Source of the DNA: Adenanthera pavonina
Lineage: Eukaryota > Streptophyta > Magnoliopsida > Fabales > Fabaceae
DNA length: 64,000 nt
Assembly (NCBI GenBank): GCA_026686845.1
Contig: JAIVEN010000015.1
Coordinates: forward strand, 23,851,501 to 23,915,500
Direction: 5' to 3'
The notes beneath the pieces are model-generated. The model saw only the letters and a program-made list of their open reading frames with translations. It did no database searches and was not told where the DNA came from. Both the position numbers and the translations under genes were made by a program. Position 1 is the first letter of the stretch. Every line of letters begins with the position of its first letter. Positions 13,066 to 23,271 of this stretch are shown piece by piece.

Positions 13066-14790
13066 TGTTAGCAAGGCTGACTTCCCAAGAGGGGGGGTGA
13101 ATTGGGAAGATTAAAAATTTTCTGCACAAGGTGAGGTAAGTGGAGATATCACAGTATAATGAAAATAATGCGTAAAACAGAGCAAGCTGAAAAGTGAAGA
13201 TAGGGAGAAGAAAACTCAGTAATTTATCCTGGTTCGGTCTTTCCACTTGACCTACATCCAGTCCCCAAGACACCTCTTGAGATTTATCCACTATACAGCA
13301 AGAATTTCAATGGGCTTCTTGCTAAGGCCACAGTACAACGAGTATGCTCTGTTTCTGAGCTCTCTCAAACTCTCCAAGCACTTTCACTATGTGCTTCTCA
13401 ATCCCCTTGTGAATACCCCTCACAAGTAAATCTATCTTCCAGATGAAGAGTAGATTGATTACAATGAAATAACTCTCTTGAAAAGAGTAGATATGAAAGT
13501 TTAAGTGTATATATAGAAGTTGAGAGGGTAAGATCTTTTGAGAAGAAGATTTAGCATAAATTCAGTGTATACAATTTTGATTCGATACCCACAACTTCAA
13601 ATGATGTTGTATTTATAGATTTAGGTCTCAAATATCCGTTAGAGACTAAATCTATCCGTTGGGGAAGTTATCCAACGGTTACTCTGAAAAACTATCCGTT
13701 TACCAACCGCATTTAATGTTTCTGACATACTGAAATTTGAATTTTGGTTGGTCAACAGACGAATTTCGAAGGAACCGAAGGTTAAAGCTTTCAACGTTAC
13801 AACACGAAGTTCGTCTGTTCATGAAGTGAAATTCGAATTTTGAAACTTATAAAACATTTTCACAATGTGACATACGAATTTTCAAGAAGAAAGATTTTTG
13901 GTTAAGTGTGAACAGTGTTTTCAATTTGCTACAGTGTCTTCGAAATTCGAATTTTGGTATCCAAAATTCGTCTGTCCATTGAACGTATAAAGAGACACAG
14001 TAGTTTACTTTCTTCGAAATTCGAATTTTGAAAGGGTGACATTCGTCTGTCAGAGAGCAATTTTGAGACTTAACTCATTCTTGATCTCAGATGAACTTTA
14101 ACATAGTTTCAGACGAATTTCTTCTATTTTCTCAAGTTTTGTTTTGTCTGAAATTCGAATTTTGAAGACTCAAAGTTCGTCTGTTGTAAAGAAGCTTCTT
14201 TCAGACTTATATGAAAATTCGAGTGTTGGAATCTCGAAATTCGTCTGTCAGAGAGCATTTTTCAAGCTGAATATCTTTTGATTTCAGATGCACTTTGTCA
14301 TGGTTTCAGACGAATTTCTTTGGTTTTCACAAACTTCATTTTACTTGAAATTCGAATTTTGGAAGTGTGAAGTTCGTCTGTCACCAGAAAGGCTTCTTTC
14401 AGACTAGATGAAAAATCGAATTTTGAACCACCAAAATTCGTCTGACAGAGAGCCATCTCTTCAGACTTAATCAGTTTTAGCTCGAAATTCGAATTTCAAA
14501 AGGCAAAGTTCGAATTTCTAACTTGACAGTTTAGTTTAAACTTTTAACCTTCGTCTGTTTGTGGGTGTTTTTCAAATATTCAAGGATTTAACATAAAATC
14601 AAAGTTTGAAAACATCTTTTCTTCAAATCAAAACCTTTTACCCAATCATAACAAAAACTAAAGATCCTACAAGAGATCTAACAGCAAATACTCAGAAAAT
14701 CTTCACTTGGAACAGCTTTGATCTCCTTTGATATCTTCAATCCAAGATCTTGAGTGTTGGTTTAAAATCATCAAAACTCTTTCATCAACA
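13066..14790 (-). repeat. C 3' LTR
   Basis: 1,725 bp, TGTTAGCAAGG at one end and CATCAACA at the other (plus-strand reading). The stretch 13730-14570 has at least eight TTCGTCTG, three CAGACGAA and about six ATTCGAATTT motifs. The TATA core reads ATCTATAAAT on the minus strand at 13611-13620. Confidence 0.96.
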
Positions 14791-14804
14791 TTCTCCCCCT
14801 TTTT
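14791..14804 (-). other. C polypurine tract
   Basis: On the minus strand AAAAAGGGGGAGAA abuts the 3' LTR directly. The same tract precedes the 3' LTR of A (31609-31622) and, with one change, of H. Confidence 0.9.
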
Positions 14805-15072
14805 GATGATGACAAAACAACTCACAAACTGGATTAGTACTTGGGTTTGCTTTCATAAGCTCCCCCTCAACATATGCATAAGATATCAAAATAACAGATT
14901 AAGTGAAGAGATTTAACGCCCAAAATATTGCAATCAAGAACATACTATATATCACCAAACTATTGTAATACAAATTCCAATTAAAGAGTAGTTCTTAAAA
15001 TCACACAACCAAATACAAAACACCCAAATAAAACAAGATACAACAAGAATAATCAGCCTAAGATCTAAGTCA

Positions 15073-17256
15073 TCACTTCTTCTTTGGCTTCTTGCTGTAA
15101 GTCTTTCCTTTTCCAGATGGCTCAGCAGATTTTCCAGCTTGCTTGGTCCCAGTTTGCTTCCCAGTTTGCTTTATCTTCTCCCCCTTTTTGGCATCATCAG
15201 GAAGTCCAACAAAGTCCATTGGAGGAGGTATCTGAGTGATAGGAACAGCACGAAGGGGGACAGGAGCAAAAGGAATCTCTGGCTGAACTGGTGCAGGGGG
15301 CTCAGCAGGTTCTTCATCATCATCAGAGACCTCAAGCAGTACTTGCATTTCCTGCCTAGAAAGAGCTAGTTGAGCTCTTTGGTGCTCTGAAAGCCCATAA
15401 GCAGCAATAGATTGAGAAGGTGGTTCAGCAGGAGGAAACATTTCTTCCATCCTTCTCCTTTGAGCTAGCAGCAGAGCATTGTGAGCAATGGCAAGATAAT
15501 CTACAACAGGCACAATGCTCCTTTCCACATTGCTTGCTCCTTCTGGCACAGAAGAGGTTGAAATGGCTTCAACCAGTCTTTCAACTTGCTCTGATTCTTG
15601 AATGGACAGAATTGAATCCAGAGCATCTTCTTGCATTGGCTCAAGAGGGCTTGATTCTTGAAGACCTTCTCCTTCTAATCCATAGTCCAAGGGTGGACCA
15701 GGACTTGGTGTTTTCATAGCACCATCACCATCCATATCAGTATCATGGTCAGAGGAGGCAATCTCAAAGGGACTTGGAGGCACAGGGGATGGAGACAGAG
15801 TAGGCTCAGGGACACCAGGCTGAGGTGGAGCTGAAGTGGTAGGAATTGCATTTCTTATTTCTTCATATGCATCAGCCACCACCTTCATATTCACTGCCAA
15901 CTGATGGATCTGATCTTGTAGATGAGCAAATTTGGCATTTTGCTCATCTTTAATGTTGAGAATGAGTGTTGACAGACTGTCAAACAACTCAGTGATCTTA
16001 GTTGGCTTGGCTCGTGAGGAGGGAGTGGAAGGAGGGTGAGTAGGCCTGGAGGGAGATGGAATTGTCTGGGAAGGCTGAGGTAAGGATCTTTCAGGGGCCT
16101 CAGAAGTGCCTTCTTGTTGGAGGGATGCATCAGGGACAAAGAACAGGTCTTCAGTTTTTCCTGCTCCCTTTCCAACCCATCGTCCTTCATCTTTCTCAAT
16201 GCCCATTCTTTGCAGTTCCTCCTCCTTGAATGCCTCAGTGAGTTTCCCTTTCCCTTTCTCAATGTGCTGAATCCTAGCATGCTGCAGGATTCTTGAAACA
16301 ATTGCAGCATAGGGGAGTGTGGAATCCTTCCTCTGATCCCTTGCCTTTATCATTCGCTGAAGGATGATATGACCCATATTGATCAGCTTCCCACGAATGA
16401 TAGCAGTCATCACATGAGCCTCTGCCCTTGTTATCAGATTGAAGCTACCACCCTTGTTGAAAATGATCCTTGACACTATGTAGTGTAGGATTCTGACTTG
16501 TACACTTAGGTCTGTGGGCTTCAACAGATTTATTGTTGGCCTGTTCTCCCTTCTCCTGAATAAGGTGTCCAAAATGGTGCTCTCCTTGTAGTACAGAAAG
16601 GATCCACCTTCTTCATCTGCTGTGCTTGCCTCATCCATATACCCAGAGGCTGTTAAGTCAACTTTTAGCCCATCTTGTCCTGGGATTTCTAACACCTCAT
16701 TGAATGTTTCATCAGCAAGCCAAATGGTCCTTGATCTCAAGGTGACCTCCCATTTCATCTTCTTGCTGTTATACTTAAGAGACGCATACCAAGTCTTCAC
16801 TACTTCATCATCATATCTTTCAGCAATTTCCAACAAATTTTTATATCTTAACAACCATATAGCAGCATCAAAATTGTTGGAAATCAGAAATTGTTCCACA
16901 TTCACACAATGAGGCTTGATTACCTTTTTGTTGGAAAACTTGGTAGTGTACTCTTCTTGAATCTCAGGAATGCTCCATAGTGGTAGTGTAGTCAATTCAA
17001 ACTCTCCAGATTCAGTACTGGAAGAGGCAGAAGAGGCAGCAGCAGGAGCAGACGGTTCTGCACTTTTTGAAGAGGAGGGGCCAGATTTCTGGGATTCTGC
17101 TTTGGATGAAGATTTCTGGCGTTTAGAGGGAGTAGCTTTACTGGGTTCGGCTTTTCTCTTTGATTTCTCTCCTTCTTTGGTAGCATATTGTGATTTAACA
17201 TTCCTTTTCGGACGGGCCACAGCTTTTCCTGTTCCAGGAATTTTAACTCTTGCCAT
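15073..17256 (-). CDS. C ORF3: PF20167-like protein in the env-like position
   Basis: Intact 727-residue frame between pol and the 3' LTR, same strand as gag and pol. Residues 1-60 are Lys/Arg-rich with nuclear-localisation-like clusters (RPKR, KRKAE, KRQK); 60-85 are Ser/Ala. Residues about 120-345 resemble the putative plant transposon protein domain (PF20167, Transposase_32): a WYASL block, then an RSRTIWLADETFNEVLEIPG block, then LHYIVSRIIFNK, RAEAHVMTAII, MGHIIL and LPYAAIVSRIL. Proline-rich linkers (385-420, 470-560) flank a possible coiled coil (420-470), and the tail (690-727) is basic. I see no signal peptide, transmembrane segment or furin-like site, so it is unlikely to be an envelope protein. 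Its function is unknown. A and H keep decayed copies. The family match is from memory of its pattern, not a search. Confidence 0.8.
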   Translation of the reverse strand: MARVKIPGTGKAVARPKRNVKSQYATKEGEKSKRKAEPSKATPSKRQKSSSKAESQKSGPSSSKSAEPSAPAAASSASSSTESGEFELTTLPLWSIPEIQEEYTTKFSNKKVIKPHCVNVEQFLISNNFDAAIWLLRYKNLLEIAERYDDEVVKTWYASLKYNSKKMKWEVTLRSRTIWLADETFNEVLEIPGQDGLKVDLTASGYMDEASTADEEGGSFLYYKESTILDTLFRRRENRPTINLLKPTDLSVQVRILHYIVSRIIFNKGGSFNLITRAEAHVMTAIIRGKLINMGHIILQRMIKARDQRKDSTLPYAAIVSRILQHARIQHIEKGKGKLTEAFKEEELQRMGIEKDEGRWVGKGAGKTEDLFFVPDASLQQEGTSEAPERSLPQPSQTIPSPSRPTHPPSTPSSRAKPTKITELFDSLSTLILNIKDEQNAKFAHLQDQIHQLAVNMKVVADAYEEIRNAIPTTSAPPQPGVPEPTLSPSPVPPSPFEIASSDHDTDMDGDGAMKTPSPGPPLDYGLEGEGLQESSPLEPMQEDALDSILSIQESEQVERLVEAISTSSVPEGASNVERSIVPVVDYLAIAHNALLLAQRRRMEEMFPPAEPPSQSIAAYGLSEHQRAQLALSRQEMQVLLEVSDDDEEPAEPPAPVQPEIPFAPVPLRAVPITQIPPPMDFVGLPDDAKKGEKIKQTGKQTGTKQAGKSAEPSGKGKTYSKKPKKK

Positions 17257-18276
17257 TTCTCGGTTGAATGAAGCAGAATGTGGCTGAGAATGGGTTTATA
17301 TGATGCGAAAGGAAGTTTAATCGGTGGAAAAAGACGGTTTTTGGATAGAAGTTAAGAGGATTGAAGAGAGAATCAGAACAGACTTAGAGAGGTTACAAAT
17401 AGGGTTGCGTCTGTTCTGTGGAAAACTGACGCATTTAACGTGTGTAACCGTCTGACAGACGAATTTTGAGAGGTCAAAATTCGAACTTCGGGCAGTTACA
17501 AGTTAAACCGTTCAGCACAGCTTACTGACAGATGAATTTTCATCTTGAAAGTTCGTCTGACAGTGGCTTGAAACAAACAATACAAGCACATCAGACGAAT
17601 TTTGTTCCAACAAATTTCGAATGTTGAAAAGAAAAAGGCAGACAATAATCAAATCAACAGTCAATAGACGAATTAAGCATTCAGAACTTCATCTTTCAGT
17701 GATACAATCAACAAGAACATGGTTCAACAGACGAATTTTGAGCTTGACAATTCGAATTTTTCAACTTTTGTCAAGATTGTTCAACATTCGTATGTTAAGA
17801 AGTAATGCTTCATATAGCAATGATGAACAACTATGACGTTGAAAAAATATATATATATATATTTTTTTTTGTCTTTGAAAATTTGAACTTTCAAGCATCA
17901 ACAGACGAATTTCGAGGCATAACCGAGAACTGTTCCAAGACATAACAGGCCAAAGTTCGTCTGTTAGTCAACCAAAATTCGAATGTTGACCACGTTGACT
18001 AGTTCAAAAACATAGATTATCAAAGAGATTTTTCTAGTATTCAAACAACATACAAATTTCAACTTTAAAAACTTACAGAATGGATCCAGAACTCAGAATA
18101 ATTATCATTCTCTTCATTTTCTGGTTGTTCCAATCTGGAGTGCTCCAATCTTTCAAACTTTTAGCCATTGATTTTCACAAGGAGCACCTGAAACTATACT
18201 AAAACATACTCCGATGCTCAAGTTAGAATTTATTCTAATATTAAAAGTTCTAAAGACAGACTTGCACAGAAATGAC
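17257..18276 (-). promoter_or_regulatory. C pol-ORF3 spacer with motif array and putative ORF3 promoter
   Basis: About 1 kb without a gene. At 17450-17990 it repeats the LTR motifs CAGACGAA and TTCGTCTG, though it is not an LTR copy. On the minus strand TATAAACCCA lies at 17300-17291, its first T 44 nt before the A of the ORF3 ATG. Element A has TTATAAACCC at 27451-27460, 46 nt before its ORF3 ATG, in an alignable spacer that shares the word GATTAAACT just upstream. Conservation of box and spacing in diverged elements suggests a separate promoter for ORF3. Transcription itself is inferred. Confidence 0.45.
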
Positions 18277-21200
18277 TTACAATTCATTGGGATTTACCAT
18301 TCCCAATTCTCTCCTTATTTTGCAGTGTCTGTCTTCTGATAGAGGCTTTGTGAGTATATCAGCAACTTGATCCTCTGTTGGGATGTACTCCAATCTAACT
18401 TCTCCTTTCAGAACGTGATCTCTTATGAAGTGGTGCCTAACTTCAATATGTTTAGTCCTCGAATGCATGACAGGATTCTTGGTGATATTTATAGCACTTT
18501 GGTTGTCACACATGATTGGTGTCTCTTTCATTTTAACCTCAAGATCTTCAAGCTACTGTTTCATCCAGATGACTTGGGCACAACAGCTTCCAGCTGCAAC
18601 ATACTCAGCTTCTGCAGTGGATAAGGCCACACTGTTTTGCTTTTTGCTGAACCATGAGACCAGGGATCCTCCAAGAAACTGACAGGCTCCACTTGTGCTT
18701 TTTCTGTCAGTTTTGGATCCTGCAAAATCAGCATCAGTGTATCCTTTGAGATCTTCTCCATTGCCTTTTGGATACCAAAGACCCATCTGTGATGTTCCAA
18801 TAAGATATCTAAAAATTCTTTTCACAGCTGTTGCATGGGTTTCTTTGGGGCATGATTGGAACCTTGCACACATGCAGACACTGAACATAATGTCAGGTCT
18901 GCTGGCAGTTAGGTACAGCAGAGATCCGATCATTCTTCTGTACTGAGTAATGTCAAACATCTTCCCATTCTCATCCATGTCCAGTTTGGTTGCAGTAGCC
19001 ATAGGTGTTCCCATTGGCTTGGCATTCTCCATACCAAACTTCTTTAACAGCTCCTTTAGATACTTGGATTGACTGAGGAAGATACCATCATTTAGCTGTC
19101 TGATTTGCAATCCAAGGAAGAAATTGAGTTCACCCATCATAGACATCTCGAATTCTCCCTGCATTAACTTAGAAAATTCCTTGCAAAGAACCTCATTAGT
19201 AGCACCAAAAATAATATCATCAACATAGATTTGAACAATTAGTAAATCTTTATTTTCTTTCTTAGTAAATAAGGTTGTGTCAACTTTGCCTCTGTTAAAC
19301 CCCTTTTCAGTTAGAAAATTGCTCAGTCTCTCATACCATGCTCTAGGGGCCTGTTTTAAACCATAGAGAGCTTTCTTCAGTTTATAAACATGGTTTGGTT
19401 TTGTAGAGTCCTCAAAACCTGGAGGTTGATCAACATAAACCTCTTCCATGATATATCCATTCAGAAAAGCACTTTTTACATCCATTTGATATAATAAAAT
19501 ATTTTTCATGCATGCATATGCCAGTAGTATTCTTATAGCTTCTAATCTAGCTACTGGTGCAAAAGTTTCTTCAAAATCAATACCTTCTTCTTGATTATAC
19601 CCTTTAGCAACTAGTCTAGCTTTATTTCTGATTATTGTTCCAGATTCATCAAGTTTATTTCTGAAAACCCATTTGGTACCAATAACAGGATGATTTTTGG
19701 GTCTAGACACTAAATCCCAAACTTGATTTCTTTCAAATTGATTTAATTCATCTTGCATAGCCAAAATCCAGTAATCATCAGTTAAGGCCTCTTCAGTACA
19801 TTTGGGTTCTATTTGAGAAATGAAAGCACAGTTGAGCATCTGTTCTCTTAACTGTTTTCTGGTTTTGACTCTCTCTAGAACATTCCCTATTACTTGATCA
19901 ACAGGATGATTCCTTTGATATCTCCAAGCTCTAGGAAGTTCTTGAGATGTTTCCTCATTGTTTTCTTCATCAAACTCTTGCTCCTGGATATCTTCCTCTA
20001 TATTAACAGATTCAGATATCTTTGGAGGTTCAGTTTTACTCTTATCAGAAATTCCTAGTTTTTCAAAATTGAAAGTAAGATCATCCTCATTGATAGTATG
20101 TTTTGAAACAGTTTCATTTTCAATGAAAACCACATGTACAGATTCTTCTATTACATTTGATCTTTTATTATAAATTCTATATGCCTTACTCCTACTTGAA
20201 TAACCCAGAAATATACCTTCATCGGATTTGGCATCAAATTTACCTAGATTTTCTTTACCATTGTTGTGAATGAAGCATTTGCACCCGAACACATGGAGGT
20301 GTGACAGATTTGGCTTTCTTCCCTTGTACAGCTCATATGGAGTCTTCCCAAGGATTGGTCTGATGTAAGCTCTGTTTATGATGTAACTTGCTGTATTTAC
20401 TGCATCAGCCCAGAATACTTGGGAGAGTTCCTTCTCATTTAGCATAGCTCTGGCCATCTCTCCAATAGTTCTATTCTTCCTTTCTACTACTCCATTTTGT
20501 TGAGGAGTTCTTGGTGCTGAGAAGTTGTGATCAATCCCATGCTCATTGCAGTACTCCAGGGAGTATGCATTTTCAAATTCTCCTCCATGGTCTGACCTGA
20601 TAGACACAATAGAAATACCTTTCTCATTTTGCACTTTCTTGGCTAAGGTTGCAAATGCATCAAAGGTATCACTTTTGGAGGAAAGAAATAATGTCCAAGT
20701 AAATCTAGAATAATCATCAACAATTACAAGCACATACAGATTACCACCAAGACTTTTCACCCTAGATGGTCCAATTAAGTCCATATGCAACAATTCAAGT
20801 GGTCTAGTTGTGGTAACTACATTTTTAGATTTAAATGATGATTTGGTTTGTTTTCCTCTTAAGCATGCATCACATTCTTTATCCTTTTCAAAAGATATTT
20901 TTGGTAGACCAGTTACTAGCTCATTTTTAATTAGTTTAGACAGTTGATTCATGTTCACATGAGCTAATCTTCTATGCCATAGCCAACTATCATTATTCTG
21001 ACTAATTAAGCATACAGAATCTAAGGGAGGAAGTTCATCAAGATCAATAGTATAGCAGTTACCATCCCTTTGAGCTTTGAGGATAACTTTGTGATCACTT
21101 TTTCTGATGACCAGGCAAAACTTTGAGTCAAACAGCACCCAGTTTCCTTTGTCACAGGTCTGACTCACGCTTAGCAGGTTGTGGTTGAGTCCAATCACAA

Positions 21201-21402
21201 ACAGCACCTCTTCAATGGATGTTTCTGGATTTTTACCCACAATTCCAATACCAATGATTTTGCCATATTGGTCACCTCCAAAGGTCACCTTTCCTCCTTT
21301 CTTGTCTCTCAGGGTGATGAACTTCTCCTTATCACCTGTCATGTGACTTGAGCAGGCACTGTCCATATACCATTTGTTGCTTTTCTTAGCTTTGAGACAG
21401 AC
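18277..21402 (-). CDS. pol: C Pol polyprotein (PR-INT-RT-RNaseH), one stop in RNase H
   Basis: Copia Pol. The frame opens at about 21408 and I take GTC at 21402 as the first codon after the AG|GT junction. Residue numbers count from 21408. Protease DSA is at 16-18. The integrase zinc finger is H145, H150, C179, C182, and the integrase triad is D210, D273, E309 with the usual spacing of 35 residues between the last two. Reverse transcriptase has YVDD at 728-731, and RNase H has TDAD with D892, then STAEAEY. The reading stops at TAG 18553-18555 after WMKQ, then continues in frame to VNPNEL and TAA at 18277. The stop removes the last 90 residues of RNase H, including the DNQSAI motif, so this copy probably needs enzyme supplied in trans. 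Confidence 0.93.
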
Positions 21403-21419
21403 CTGCAAAACAATGTTTA
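21400..21419 (-). other. C gag-pol junction, splice-acceptor-like
   Basis: Gag ends in TAA (21419-21417). The following 14 nt are ACATTGTTTTGCAG and pol continues GTCTGT in another frame (-1 relative to gag). The pol frame is open only from 21429, so the frames overlap by 13 nt, but no classical X_XXY_YYZ slippery heptamer is visible there. Confidence 0.5.
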
Positions 21420-23216
21420 CGTTTTCCTTTTAGGTACCCAAATTTGCTTGGGTCCTTTTAGTTCAGTATATTTTTCCCTAGATGCAGATGCAACTTTGGG
21501 AACCCATTCAACTTTCCTGCCAAGCCCATTTTTCTTCAAGGCACAAGAACTGGAAATATGTCCCTTTTTGTTGCAGAAATGACAGGTAGTGAAAGGACTG
21601 CTAGATTGAGATGCAGGAAGAAAACAGTGCAGATAATACTTTTGTCTAGCATGCCTTGGTTGATCATATGTTTCAATGTGATGTAATGCATTAGTTTTCT
21701 TTTTATTGTTCTCAGCATGCACAAAATGTCTCATATAAGCATTCTGATTTTTCTTCCTAATCTTTTCCTTGACAGCACATGGATCATAGCCAAGACCAGC
21801 TTTGCCTTGTGATATTCTTTGGCTCCCCATTAATGCAAACAACATGTCTTTGCCTCTAGTGAGCCTAGACATGCTTTTAACTAAATAGTCATTAGTTTGC
21901 TTGAGTTCAATGCATGAAGTGCAACAAACAGATTTAGTAGTGGGCAAAGAGGCAATTTCAGAAACTATGCTTTGGGATTCCAGCTTATTTATCCTTTTCT
22001 TTGCCAATTTCAGTTCTTTAGCAACTTTAATGAATTCATCATGAAGCTCATGAAATGCATCTTGTAATTCAGAATAGGAAGGTTCAGATTCATATACCTC
22101 TTCTTCCTGATCACTGCTGCATGAGGGTAAGACTTCTTCTGAGGCAAGTGCCATTAAACAAATGTTGGCAACCTCATCCTCATCTTCTTCTTCCTCATCT
22201 GAGCTGTTGCCCCATATGGATGAGATATAGGCTTTCTTCTTCTTCCCTTTGTCTGCAGCTTTCTTTTCTTTTTCCTGCTTCTTAATGAATTGGGGACAGT
22301 CCCACTTAATGTGTTCCTGCTTCTTGCACTCATAGCAAGTTACAGGTTCTTTTGCCTCTTTCTTGCTTTCTCCAATTACTCCTTTCTTGAAGAATCTCTT
22401 GCTCTTCTTCTTGCTGTAGAATCTTCCGAATTTTCTGACCATCATAGCTAGAGTTTCCTCATTTAGCTCATCTCCTTCATCAGATTCTTCTTCCTTTTCA
22501 TCAGCAGCTTTGAGGGCAAGGCCTTTCTTCTTTCTGTCCAGCCCAGCTTCCTTGAGTGCTTTGATCTTTCCTTCATATTCCTCAAGGCTGCCGAAGAGAG
22601 CTGTGACAGAAGCCATTGATTCTCCTCTGGCCTCTTCTATAGCTGTCACCTTGGGCTGCCATTCCAGAGGTAGAGCTCTGAGTATTTTTCTCACTTTCTC
22701 AGACTGTGTGTATTCTTTTCCCAGGCTCTTCAGTTGATTCACAATAAGAGTGAATCTCTTTTGGAGCTCCTTTACAGTTTCTCCTTCAGCCATTCTGAAG
22801 CTTTCATACTCCCCAATGCACGTGTTCAGTTTGTTTTCCCTGACTCCAGAAGTTCCTTCATGTGCAATCTGTAGAGTATCCCACATTTCTTTTGCAGTGG
22901 AGCATTGTGAGACTCTGTAGAATTCATCCTGGTTAAGGGCACTGACCAAACAATGCTTTGCTTTGAAGTTCAGTAGAACTCTCCTTCTGTCTTCATCATT
23001 CCACTATGCTTCCAGCTTCTCTTTGTGTCTTCCATCTTCTGTTTGAGCCATTGGAACGAAATCTCCTTTTTCAATCACTGACCAGATGTCAAGGTCAATT
23101 GATTGAAGGTAGATCTGCATCCTCATCTTCCAATATCCATAATGCTCTCCACTGAAGCCTGGTGGTCTGTTAGTGTTGTTTCCTTCAGGAAGTATACTCT
23201 CTCCAAAGCCAGCCAT
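21417..23216 (-). CDS. gag: C Gag with two CCHC knuckles, one internal stop
   Basis: Structural protein that packages retrotransposon RNA into virus-like particles. The ATG at 23216 (MAGFGESILPEG) matches the start in A, and the full frame is 599 residues. A TAG at 23004-23006, about residue 71, just before WNDE, interrupts it; 510 residues after a downstream Met are open. Visible parts are a UBN2-type copia gag core, a first knuckle CYECKKQEHIKWDC (about 22291-22332), a long acidic and coiled-coil-prone linker, and a second knuckle CHFCNKKGHISSSC (about 21544-21586). The unusually long C-terminal half with a second knuckle is what makes me call the group Sirevirus-like. The single nonsense change in such a young copy suggests damage since or at insertion. 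Confidence 0.9.
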
Positions 23217-23253
23217 TTTAATTCCCGGACTGTGAGTTCCTTTGAATGGGAAT

Positions 23254-23269
23254 CCGGGCTCTGATACCA
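23254..23269 (-). other. C primer binding site
   Basis: Minus-strand TGGTATCAGAGCCCGG, two bases after the 5' LTR, matches the 3' end of plant initiator tRNA-Met, the standard copia primer. Confidence 0.95.
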
Positions 23270-23271
23270 CT

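Noticed and set aside
13730..14570. Regularly recurring short words resembling a CRISPR array
   Set aside because: Words occur in both orientations with irregular spacing and degenerate sequence, inside plant LTRs. There are no uniform spacers or cas genes.
15073..17256. ORF3 as a retroviral-type envelope gene
   Set aside because: No signal peptide, transmembrane helix or cysteine pattern; the content is basic ends, a PF20167-like core and proline-rich linkers.
15139..17287. Plus-strand and other-frame ORFs across the C ORF3 region (for example 15420-15719, 16970-17287, minus 15891-16310)
   Set aside because: They are antisense or shifted-frame shadows of the 727-residue ORF, with no independent domain.
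23254..23269. tRNA-Met gene at the primer binding sites
   Set aside because: Only the 3'-end complement of the tRNA is present, directly after the LTR; there is no cloverleaf.
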